DNA of 64,000 nucleotides from Rugalucina vietnamica. Lineage: Eukaryota > Mollusca > Bivalvia > Lucinida > Lucinidae. Shown piece after piece: positions 43,051-54,300 of this stretch (positions are counted from its first letter, which is position 1; each line of letters begins with the position of its first letter). A program made the position numbers and the translations under genes. Below the pieces are notes generated by a model, which worked only from the letters and a program-made list of their open reading frames with translations, did no database searches and was not told where the DNA came from. The stretch lies in NCBI GenBank assembly GCA_964017185.1, contig OZ024884.1, positions 441,501 through 505,500 on the forward strand. The letters run 5' to 3'.

Positions 43051-43812
43051 CTATGGGGATTTTTTCAAACGCTCAAGGGCAGATAACTCCACGGCCCGTG
43101 GTCGGATCTGGCTGAATTTCGAACTCGTCCGAGCTCTTATAAATGTTGTTGTTCCTTGCGAGTATGGAAAAGATCTAATTGAAAATAGCGGAGATAATGC
43201 GTGGACAACATTTTCTCCATGCAAAGTCTAAGGGGATTTTTTCAAATGCTCAAGAGCAGATAACTCCGCGGCCCGTGGTCGGATCTGGCTGAATTTCGAA
43301 CTCGTCCGAGCTCTTATGTATGTTGTTGTTCCTTGCAAGTATGAAAAAGAGCAAAGATAATGCGTGGACAACATTTTCTCCATACAAAGTCTGTGGGGAT
43401 TTTTTCAAACGCTCAAGGGCAAATAACTCCGCGGCCCGTGGTCGGATATGGCTGAATTTTGAACTCAACCGAGATCTTAAGTATGTTGTTGTTCCTTGCA
43501 AGTATTGAAAAGATCCAATTGAAAATAGCGGAGATAATGCGTGGAAAACATTTTCTCCATACAAAGTCTATGGGAGTTGTCTGTTGCCATAGAAACCAGA
43601 GTTCTAATTCAATCTGCTTCAAAACCTTATGCAGGCAATGCCCCACCACAATGATGCTGCTAATAAAGTTTGATTGCGATCGGCCTACTGGTCTCTGAGA
43701 TATTCATCTTTGAAATTGTGGACGACGACGGACGACGGACGGACGACGGACGGACGCCGGATCATGGTCATCCTATAAGCTTACCTTGTGAGCCTTCGGC
43801 TCAGATGAGCTA
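43051..43812 (+). mobile_element. Pearl-like element, three units of 160-180 bp
   Basis: Units start GGGGATTTTTTCAAA and contain GATAACTCC(A/G)CGGCCCGTGG; then a GGACGACGGAC microsatellite and AGCCTTCGGCTCAGATGAGC terminus. Confidence 0.8.
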
Positions 43813-44190
43813 ATAATACAGGCTGAGCACAGAAATCAGAAATCATATAGAAACCATTTTCAGAAGTCAATCAATACGAAAACTTGCCAATGCAATAATC
43901 AGAGATTTGTTAAATCGTTAGAGTATACATCGGAAGAATCGTTTGATCTTTAATCCGTCTTTAGTCCGTCTGAGGTCAAAATAAAAAATGATATTAAGAC
44001 TATACTACACTTGAGCACAGAAATCATATAGAAAACATTTTCAGCATTTCATCAATACGAAAACTTGCCACTTAAACAGAGATTTGTTAAACCGTTATAG
44101 TAGACATCGGAAGAATCGTTTGATCTTTAATCCGTCTGAGGTCAAAATAAAAAAAAAAGCGTTTTCAGTAATCCATTAATACATTACGAA
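43813..44190 (+). repeat. Duplicated block
   Basis: TTTGTTAAATCGTTAGAGTA and CATCGGAAGAATCGTTTGATC recur about 180 bp apart (43900s and 44080s). Confidence 0.55.
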
Positions 44191-44197
44191 TTATGTT

Positions 44198-44494
44198 CAT
44201 TACGAAAATTTGCCCATGCAATATACATAGATTTTTTCAGAAGTAAAATTTGAAAATTTCACCCGAAAATGTTTGAAATTTTTAATATTTTTGCTCAAAA
44301 CATAGATTGTGGGTCAAAACATAGATTGTGGGTACTCGTTAGAACCGCCTCAGCGAGGCGGTTCTAACGAGTACCCACAATCTATGTTTTGAATCAAAAA
44401 TAAGAAAAATGGGTATACCCCGGCAAATCCCAGTTTTTCTATATAAAAGTGGGGTATAAGTGGGTATTCATTGCACGGACATGTTTTCCTGATG
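44198..44494 (+). mobile_element. Family 1 foldback MITE, full length
   Basis: Includes a duplicated CAAAACATAGATTGTGGGT at the left arm of the palindrome. Confidence 0.92.
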
Positions 44495-44600
44495 TTGGAG
44501 CAAAAATAAGAAAAATAGGTATACCCCTGTATACACCAGTTATACTATATAAAAGTGGGGTATAAGGGGGTATACATTGCACGGACATGTTCTCCTGATG
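44494..44600 (+). mobile_element. Family 1 MITE, right half in tandem
   Basis: GTTGGAGCAAAAATAAG to ATGTTCTCCTGATGG, joined directly to the previous copy. Confidence 0.85.
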
Positions 44601-44683
44601 GTTCGACCGCTTTGATTCAAGTCCTGTACATTTCTCAACTCGCAGGAAAATCATTGGCTGTCCATTTTCTAGTCCTGTATATT

Positions 44684-44911
44684 TGAGCCGCCTCATGAGA
44701 AAACTAACAATCTGCATATGCGAAAACAAAGACGCAGATCAGCTTCGCGGTAACCGCGAAGCTGATCAGCGCCTTTGTTTTCGCTACACGGACAGTACTA
44801 TTCCTCCTCTACTTAACTCCAAAATTTCAAGCTTTTAGCCTGCTTCTGTAGGCCGGTTTGTGTCAGACCTGTTCGGAAGCCACATTGTTGGTTTTCCCAC
44901 GAGGCGGCTCA
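44684..44911 (+). mobile_element. Family 2 foldback MITE, full length
   Basis: TGAGCCGCCTCATGAG ... CACGAGGCGGCTCA ends; perfect inner GATCAGCTTCGCGGTAACC palindrome. Confidence 0.92.
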
Positions 44912-44949
44912 TTTCTGAATTCGCTTCAGAATATTTCAACTAAAGTCGA

Positions 44950-45214
44950 CATCAGGAAAATATGTCCGTGCAATGTATACCCCCCTTAAACCCCACTTTT
45001 ATGTAGAAAAACTGGGGTATGCAGGGTTTACCTATTTTTCTTATTTTTGCTCCAAAACATAGATTGTGGGTACTCGTTAGAACCGCCTCGGCGAGGCGGT
45101 TCTAACGTGTGACTACAATCTATGTTTTGAGCAAAAATAAGAAAAATATCAAAAAAATTCTACGGAAAATTTTCATTTTTTACAAATATTTTGTACGGGC
45201 ATGTTTTCGTAATG
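44950..45214 (-). mobile_element. Family 1 foldback MITE, just past gene Y stop
   Basis: CATCAGGAAAATATGTCCG to TTTTCGTAATG; ends 15 bp from the gene Y stop codon. Confidence 0.9.
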
Positions 45215-45228
45215 GAGTTGAATGGCTG

Positions 45229-45366
45229 CTACATATAGTAAATATTGTCCACAATCTGTTCGACACTTTTGCTAGGCATTCTCTTCGGGGTGTATATCGC
45301 TACTTCAGGCTGCGGTCCTAGGATCACTGTAATACGCCGGTCTCCAACCATCCCCGACTTAGATAA
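45229..45366 (-). CDS. Gene Y exon 3 (terminal)
   Basis: Acceptor ATTTTACAG|TTATCT, then 45 codons to TAG. Motifs are SGMVGDRRITVIL, EVAIYTPKR and EQIVDNIYYM. The Gly-Asp-Arg followed by a strand matches gene X exon 3. Confidence 0.6.
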   Translation of the reverse strand, partial: LSKSGMVGDRRITVILGPQPEVAIYTPKRMPSKSVEQIVDNIYYM

Positions 45367-48300
45367 CTGTAAAATAAAACGAAAATATTTTTTTAAATTG
45401 TTTCTGAATTTAATTTAGTATTTTGGTAATCTAATAATTTAGCTAGGAGATGCAGTTCAAAAGAATTGTCTTGATTGCGTCTAAGGGAGCGACCATTTGG
45501 TTTTTGATGGGGGGTGGGGGCTGTTTTCGGTCCTAGATTTTTTTATTCAAAAAATCTTCCAGCAGCCCCCCCACCCCCCTGCCCAATAAAAATCAAATGG
45601 TTGCTCCCTAAAAACAGGTCACATGAAATTAAATAGTAATGTTATTTTTCCTTAATACTCAAAAATTGTCCAAAGGTACATTTTCTCACGTTTTGGCTCA
45701 TTTGTCTATTATCAATCGTTCTTGGTTGAAAACCCTGAGTATGTCCACAAAGCACAACTTTGAAATTTCAGGTTTTCTGCTATGTGACGTTTCGTGGTGT
45801 CTCCTCATCAGTACGAAAACTTGCCCATGTGTTATACAGATTTTTCCATAGTTGTAAAACTTGAAAATTTTCATTTCAAAAATGTTGAATTTTTTCTTAT
45901 TTTTGCTCAAAACATAGATTGTGGGTACACGTTAGAACCGCCTCGGCAAGACGGTTCTAACGAGTACCCACAATCTATGTTTTGGAACAAAAATAAGAAA
46001 AATAGGTATACCCATTCATACCCCAGTTCTGCTATATAAAAGTGGGGTTCAAGGGGGTATACATTACATGGACATGTTTTCGTGATGTCAGGAAAACATG
46101 AAAAGTTTATCCCACTGAACCCCACGTTAACATAGTAAAACTGTTGTATACAGAGGTGTGCATTTTTTCTTATTTTCGATCCAAAACATAGATTGTGGGT
46201 ACTCGGTGAGAGGGTCCTAACGTCACGGTGTTCCCACACTCTATGTTTTGCGTAACAATAAGAAAAATATCAAAAATGTTTTAATAAAAATTTTCATTCT
46301 TTTACAACTGTAAAAATTGCATGGGCATGATATCGTAATGCGTAATGCTTCCGGTACAGTCTTCTTCATGTGGTCCCGCATTACGAAAACTTGCCCATGC
46401 AATATACAGAGATTTTTAAAGTTGTAAAAAAATGAAAATTTTCAGTAGAAAAAAAATGATATTTTTCTTATTTTTGCTCAAAAACATAGATTGTGGGTAC
46501 TCGTTAGAACCGCCTCGCCGAAAAACATAGATTGTGGGTACTCGTTAGAACCGCCTCGCCGAGGCGGTTCTAACGAGTACCCACAATCTATGTTTTTGAG
46601 CAAAAATAAGAAAAATAGGTATATCCCTGCATACGCCACCTTTGCTGTTTAAGAGTGGGGTATAAGGGGGTATTCAATTCACAGACATGTTTTCCTGATC
46701 CTACTTCGATGATAGTTCATATGTAATGTTAAATATGGCCCATTTTTTTCTCAGCGCAGTGAAAACAGGATGATCCAGAATGTCTGATACCATTTCAAAT
46801 TTTAATAATTCTGTTTCAGCAGCACATACATTATTAAAAATCTACACTGATTCAAGTTTTGTTTGGTATGCAATGTTAGATATATCAACCACTTATATTT
46901 TAAATAGAATTGGTCAAACATTTTCACAACATTTATATAAAATCGCTGCCTGACGTCCATTTTGGATTACAACGGCGTCAAGCTTATTTTGATAGTTTGC
47001 ATTTTATAAATACATGTACGGTTATAAATAAGTCACATACTGCCATAAAAACAAAACATTGGAGTGCCTTATACCAAGTATAGTATCATGAATGAAATAT
47101 AATTTTCATCAGGAAAACATGTCCGTGCAATCAATACCCCCTTAAACCCCACTTTTATATAGTAAAACTGGGGTATGCAGGGGTATACCTATTTTTCTTA
47201 TTTTTGCTTCAAAACATAGACTGTGGGTACTCGTTAGAACCGCCTCGGCGAGGCGGTTCTAACGTGTACCCACAATCTCTGTTTTGAGCAAAAATAAGAA
47301 AAATATCATTTTTTTTCAGCTGAAAATTTTCAATTTTTAAAGCTAAAAAATCTCTGTTTATTGCATGGGCAAGTTTTTGTAATGTTGAATTGAGGTATTC
47401 AACATTACAAAAACTTGCCCATGCAATAAACAGAGATTTGAGCCGCCCCATGGGAAAACCAACAATCCGCATATGCGAAAACAAAGACGCAGATCAGCTT
47501 CGCAGTCACTGCGAAGCTGATCAGCGCCTTTGTTTTCGCTACTCGGATAGTACAATTCCTCCTCTACTTAACTCCAAAATTTCAAGCTTCTAGCTTGCTT
47601 CTATAGCTGTACAGGCCGGTTTGTGTCAGACTTGTTCGGAAACCACATTGTTGGTTTTCCCACGAGGCGGCTCAAATATAATACCTCAGACGGCCTTACC
47701 CCATAATCAAGGACATTACTCGGTCTCACGCTGTAAAAATCAGCTTCAGCCTGGTTCCGGCCGCCTGCCTTCACATACTGCGTGAATGCCTTGGACCGAA
47801 ACATTTTTTTAGCCCCTCGCAGAAGTGACATTGTTGCCTTTATTCCTTTCCAAATAGAAGACCCTGAAATAGACATGTTTGTTACAATAATTCTGTTTGT
47901 AGTATGACTTTCCGTTGTCATTACGAAAACTTGCCCATGCAATATACAGAGATTTTTTAGCTTTAAAAATTGAAAATTTTCAGCTGAAAAAGTTTGATAG
48001 TTTTCTTATTTTTGCTCAAAACATAGATTGTGGGTACTCGTTAGAACCGCCTCGCCGAGGCGGTTCTAACGAGTACCCACAATCTATGTTTTGGAGCAAA
48101 AATAAGAAAAATAGGTATACCCCTGCATACCCCATTTTCACTATATAAAAGTGGGGTTCAAGGGGGTATACATTGCACGGACATGTTTTCATGATGTTTT
48201 TCCTTTAAGTTTGAAGTTTTTGTGAAACATTAAATCCAATACATATGGCTATCAAAGAAGGTGGGCCTACATAGAAATACTCAGGAATTCGAAGGAGGCG

Positions 48301-51300
48301 GAATGAAAACTGTATACTTTAATTTCTTGGTATTGGAAGTTACAGTACAGAACTGTCAACTGGTGTCATACTACACCAAATCAATGTTACAAAAACTTCA
48401 AAGGAAAAACCGAGTCATACTAAAATTTGTATATAAAACGTAGAGACTAGCCAAAACAAACAATAGCGAAAACAAAGGCGCTGATCAGCTTCGCAGTTAC
48501 TGCGAAACTGCGAAGCTGATTTGCTTCTTTGGTTTCGCAAATACAAAATGTTGTTTAGTCATCACGCGGCTTAAATAAAAACACATGATGACTAAACAAG
48601 TTCAGGGTTACAAAATCATTACCCAACATTTACTTAATTGAAACTTACATGTATATTGAGCCTGTGCGTGAGAAAACCAACAATGCGGGTTCCGACCAGG
48701 TCCGACACAATCCGGGATGTACAGTCACAGATGTTTAGAGGCTTGAAATTTTGTATTTAAATAGAAGAGGGATTGTACTATCTGTGTAGCGAAAACAAAG
48801 GCGCTGATCAGCTTCGCGGTTACCGCGAACATGCGCGGATCCAGAAATTTTCATGAGAGGGGGTCCAACGAAAATGGTAATTTTTGGTCACAGACGAGGG
48901 GGGGTCCAACCCAAAAAAAATCCCGAAATTACCTTTTTTTAGGTAAATTTTTCAAATTCCAGGGGGGGGGGGGTCCGGACCCCCGGTCCCCCCCTCTGGA
49001 TCCGCGCATGGCGAAGCTGGTCTGCGCCTTTTGTTTTCGCCTATGCAGATTGTAGGTTTTCCCATGCGGCGGCTCATTTCGTTTGTTAACAAAACATGAT
49101 CTCGTACGCGTAAAAAAAAAAAAAAAAAAAAAACATCAAAATAATTATGCGTCCCAACCAATGGCATCAACCAAGATCGACCAGAGTGCCATTAAATACT
49201 TTTATTTTCTCCCTTAACAAAGAAATATGGTAAAATTGTGGTAACGCTGGCTACCAAACACCCAAACCTTGTGCGAGTCTTGTGCGTTATTTGAAGACGG
49301 GCTACGTGACTGATTTTGATCGTCAACAACACACCTGGCTAGGAATTTGAGCCACGTTGAAAACAAAAACGTATCGTGAATGATTCGCAATTCGATGGCC
49401 ATAGTCATCAAAAAACGTAAGTTAGGACACACGCTATGCATACAAGTAAATTCTATGGTGGGTAAGCCTTATGGCGTCTTTCTGAATCCAATTGTGTATT
49501 GTTGTATTGTATGAATTTGTGAATAAATATGTTTAAAGCAAATGCTACACTGACATTTTTAATAACTTCTTTCAGTATTGTTCAATTTTCCTTCACCTTC
49601 AACGTGTTCAAGATTATATTTAAAGGACGGACAAAACAGTAAGTGGGACAAACACGGAAGAACCCCCGAAAAATACCGCCCGACACATCCACAAGCATAA
49701 GTTGGCTCGTCTCACATAATGTGACCGGTGCCGGGCTAGAACCTACACTAGACTTTGCGGTGAGACCATCGTATGATAGCGCGATAATGAAACCTGGTCC
49801 CGAGGTTATAAAACTTTTTTCATGCTCAGCTCAGCTGAGACTAAAATTTATCCTGCTCATAAATGTTAAAATGCCAACAATTGTTGGCATTTTAACATTT
49901 ATTAGCAGGATAAATTACAGGCTTTGGAATTCTAAACCTTCAATTTCAATATATTTAGGGTATTTCTGTATTTATGAGGATTTGAAATTTCAAGCTCAGC
50001 TGAGTTGAGCATGAAAAAAGTTTTATAACCTCGGGACCAGGGCCCATATCAACTCGGCCACACACAATATTGCAGAGATCAAAAGAAAAAAGTAGAATAC
50101 TAACCGGCTACTACAATACTTCGCCTATCTCTGTCGCTTTGTAAGAACCCTGAAACTAGAAGAAACCAGAGGACCAATGGTCCTGTAAACGCTCACCCGA
50201 AACCCTAGATACATGTATATACCAATAAACTTGTTTGACTAGAATGGTAATATACATGTATATAACCACAGGGCCGGGTCAGAGCAACTCCTGGAGTCAA
50301 TTTCTTTTTTAAAACATAAAACTGCAGTCCATTTGCCAATTTACTGCAAGTTTTGCTCTTCAAATGACATTTTAACAATTTTCAACATTCAAATGCATGG
50401 GCAACCTAAGTTGACCTTGCCGTAAAACAGGTCAAGGTCATCCAAGGGTCACGATTTATATAAACTTTGTAGAGCTCCATTGCCTGATGCTTCATGCCAA
50501 GTTTCAAAATCATAGGCCTTCTGGTTCTGGAGAAAAAGATTTTTTAAAGGTTTTTGCTATTTATAGCCATGGCAGCCATCTTGGTCATGTGACCTTGACC
50601 ATTTATATATACTTTCATTCCCACTTCCTAACAACGCTTCTCATAAAGTTTGGCTTTGATTGGCAAAGCAGTTTCAGAGAAGAAGATCTTTGAATATCAC
50701 TGTAATATACATGTATATTGCCCCGGGGTGGGGGCAGACAGACCCCTAGGGTCCAAATTTGTTCAGAATCATCAATCTTAAGTCCATTTGCCCATTTCCT
50801 GCAAGTTTTTATCTACAAATGACATTTTAACACTTTTCCCCATTCAAATGCATGAGCGACCTATGTTGACCTTGCCGTAAAATAGGTCAAGGTCATCCCA
50901 GGGTCATGATTTATATAAACTTTGTAGAGCTTTAGTCACTGATGCTTCACACCAAGTTTCAAAATCATTGGCCTTCTGGTTCTGGAGAAGAAGTTTTTTA
51001 AAGGTTTTTTTTCTATTTATAGCCATAGCGGCCATCTTGGTCATGTGACCTTGACCATTTATATAAACTTTCTTGTCCCCTTCCCAAGGATGCTCCATAT
51101 GAAGTTTGGCTTTGATTGGCCAAGCGGTTTCAGGGAAGAAAATGTTTCATTATTATGGAAAAATACATGTATATAGCCCCGGGGCAGGGGCAGACAACCC
51201 CCCAGGGGCTAAAATTTTCCATTTACATTAATCTTCTGCCCATTTGGTTATTCCCAGTAAGTTTTACCCATTAAATAGCATTTTACCATTTTTTCCCATT

Positions 51301-54300
51301 CAAATGCATTGGCGACCTAAGTTGACCTTGCCGTAAAATAGGTCAAGGTCATCCTAGGGTCATGATTTATATAAACTATGATGGGCCCACGTCCCCAATG
51401 CTACATACCATGTTTCGTGGAAATCGGCCCACTGGTTCTGAAGAAGAAGATTTTTAAAGGTTTATGCTATTTATAGCCATGGCGGCCATCTTGGTCATGT
51501 GACCTGGACCATTTATATAAACTTTCGTTCCCCCTTCCTAAGGATGCTCCACATGAAGTTTGGCTTTGATTGGCCAAGCGGTTTCAGAGAAGAAGATCTT
51601 TGAAATTGTGAACGACGACGGACGAAGACGACGGACGACGGACGCCGGTGCATGGGTATACTATAAGCTCACCTGTGAGCCTTCGGCTCAGGTGAGCTAA
51701 AAATACCAGTACGCTAGACCATCAGGAAAATATGTCCGTGTAATGTATACCCACTTGAACCCCACTTTTATATAGTAAAACTGGGGTATGCAGGGGTATG
51801 CCTATTTTTCTTATTTTTGCTCCAAAACATAGTTTGTGGGTACTCGTTAGAACCGCCTCGGTGAGGCGGTTCTATTGTGTACCCACAATCTATGTTTTGA
51901 GCAAAAATAAGAAAAATATCAAAATTTTTCTCATGAAATTTTCAATTTTTACAGGTGAAAAAATCTCTGTCTATTGCATGGGCATGTTTTCATAATGCTA
52001 GAATACTAAATAAGATTTTTTTTCTGCTCTCAGCCTCGGCACAATCATGATTTCAGGACACCGCCCTTTAGAAGAATTGCTTTCTTTCGCGCGTGCACTA
52101 ACCCGGATGCTCCAGTCGTCTAATTACGTCCTGTCTGTCCTCATGGAGGCTCTGCCTGCCGATAGAGGGCGTGATAAATCGCGTTACGCGTGTACTTACA
52201 AAGTCGGCATTATTTCACAGTCCTCATGTTGCGAGATGCTTCAAGCCGAACAAATTATTTATTCACGACTAAACTCGATGATGCTGCCAAATAAAATCGA
52301 TGATTTTAGCCATCACATTGTTAAAACTTTATTATTACATGCATTTTACTTCAATTACACAAAATCATGGAACTTACAAACGCGTTCTTGAAGGCTTGGA
52401 TGTTGGCGTTATGTGGTCAACGTGGTGGATGAAACCGGAGAACCCGAGCGGGGAAAACCAACGACCTTGGACGGACGACCACTACCCTGTCATATGCCTT
52501 GAACCGGATCACAAAGGTGACAAGCGAGTGAGTTATCCACTACGCTTTCCATGCCCCTTTCTTTACTGTGACTAATCGTTCCAATGCGGTTTTGTATTTA
52601 CAAGTATTTACGTGTACCCTTTTTAAATTATGGCTATTTACGTTATGTGCGTTTCAGCTTTGTTTTAGTTGACCACGGGCTAAATGGCAACCTTCCTTAG
52701 GAAGTCCAGGCGGCCCCCGTGGCCGAGCGGTTAAGAGCACTCGATCATCTCACCGCTCTGACTGGCGTAGGTTCGAGCCCCGCTCTGGCCACATGTGAGA
52801 CAAGCCAAATTCTGCTTGCGGGTGTGCAAGGTGGTTTTCTCGGGGTTCTTCCGTTTTCGCCCCACCTACTGAGCTGAAATAACCTTAAAAGGGATGTAAA
52901 ACTGAATCCAAAAAAAAAAAAAAGAAAAATAAGGAACATGTCATCTTTCTCGTATACATTAGGAAAACATGTCCGTGCAATGAATACCCCCTTAATCCCC
53001 TCTCAGTACAGTCACGGTAAAACTGGTGGTTGCAGGGTTTACCTATTTTTTCTTAATTTTGGTCCCAAACATAGATTGTGGGTACTCGTAAGAACCGCCT
53101 CGGCGAGGCGACTCCAACGTGTACCTACGATCTATGTTTTGAGCACAAATTTGAAAAAACTTTTTTTTTTCTGATGAAATTTTCAATTTTTACAGCTGAA
53201 ACAAATCTATGTATGTTGCATGGGCAAGTTTTCGTAATGGTAATGCGAACTGCTTTGTATTATGCGATGTACAGTTCCACACTGTGTCTCATCAAGAAAA
53301 CATGTCTGTGCAATGAGTATCCCTTAACCCCCATTTTTGCATAGTAAAACGGGGGTATGCAAGGAATACCTATTCTCCTTATTTTAGGGCCAAAACACAG
53401 ATTGTGGGTACTCACTAGAAACCACAATCTATGTTTTGAGCAAAAATGTTCAAATATCTTTTTTTTTTCAATGAAATTTTCAATTGATACACCTGAAAAA
53501 AATAAAACTCTGTATATTGCATGGGCGAGTTTTCTTAATGTTGATTTGGCACTTGTAAAGTAAATCATTAGAAAAACATGCCCATGCAATATACAGAGAT
53601 TTTTTAAGTTGTAAAAAATGAAAATTTTCAGTAGATATTTTTTTTATATTTTTCTTATTTTTGCTCAAAACATAGATTGTGGGTACACGTTAGAACCGCC
53701 TCGCCGAGGCGGTTCTAACGAGTACCCACAATGTATGTTTTGGATAAAAAATAAGAAAAATAGATATACCCCTGCATACCCCAATTTTACTATATAAAAG
53801 TGGGGTATGAGGGGGTATTCATTACAGGGACATGTTTTCCTGATGATTGCGTAAGGAGCAAGAGTCATAGAAGCCACTCTCACTCTTTACGTGCTTTCAG
53901 AACTAAGCCACCCAACACACCACGGTCACGTGATAAAACAAAACTGCTAAAGGTATCCCTCTAAAATAAATTTTGAGTTCTGAATTCAACAAAAACGCGG
54001 CTGTGTAGAAATCAGATACATGTGAAGGCTCCCATTCACACTGTACGTACGATGGGGATGATGATACACGGTACACCACGACCAGGCGCCGAGGTTATAA
54101 ACCTTTTTCATGCACAACTCAGCGGAGACTAAAATTTATCCTGCTGATAAATGTGAAATGCCAACAATTGTTGGCATTTTAAGATTTATCAGCAGGATAC
54201 ATTACAGGCTTTGGCATTATAAACCTTCAATTTCAACATATTTGGACTATTTTGGTATTTATGAGAAGTTTAAATGTTATGCTCAGCTGAGTTGAGCATG

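Noticed and set aside
43250-43564. 104-codon minus-strand frame
   Set aside because: Runs across pearl-like tandem units; repeated peptides in it simply reflect the DNA repeat.
49643-50008. 121-codon frame
   Set aside because: Lies across a SINE and an inserted MITE; repeated in part at 54110-54295.
52047-52575. Overlapping plus-strand frames of 114 and 91 codons
   Set aside because: No splice signals, no recognised domain, and TE-like text in the second.
52712-52793. tRNA-Ser/Leu gene
   Set aside because: A and B boxes are good but the stems do not pair well, and it continues into a SINE body with poly(A).
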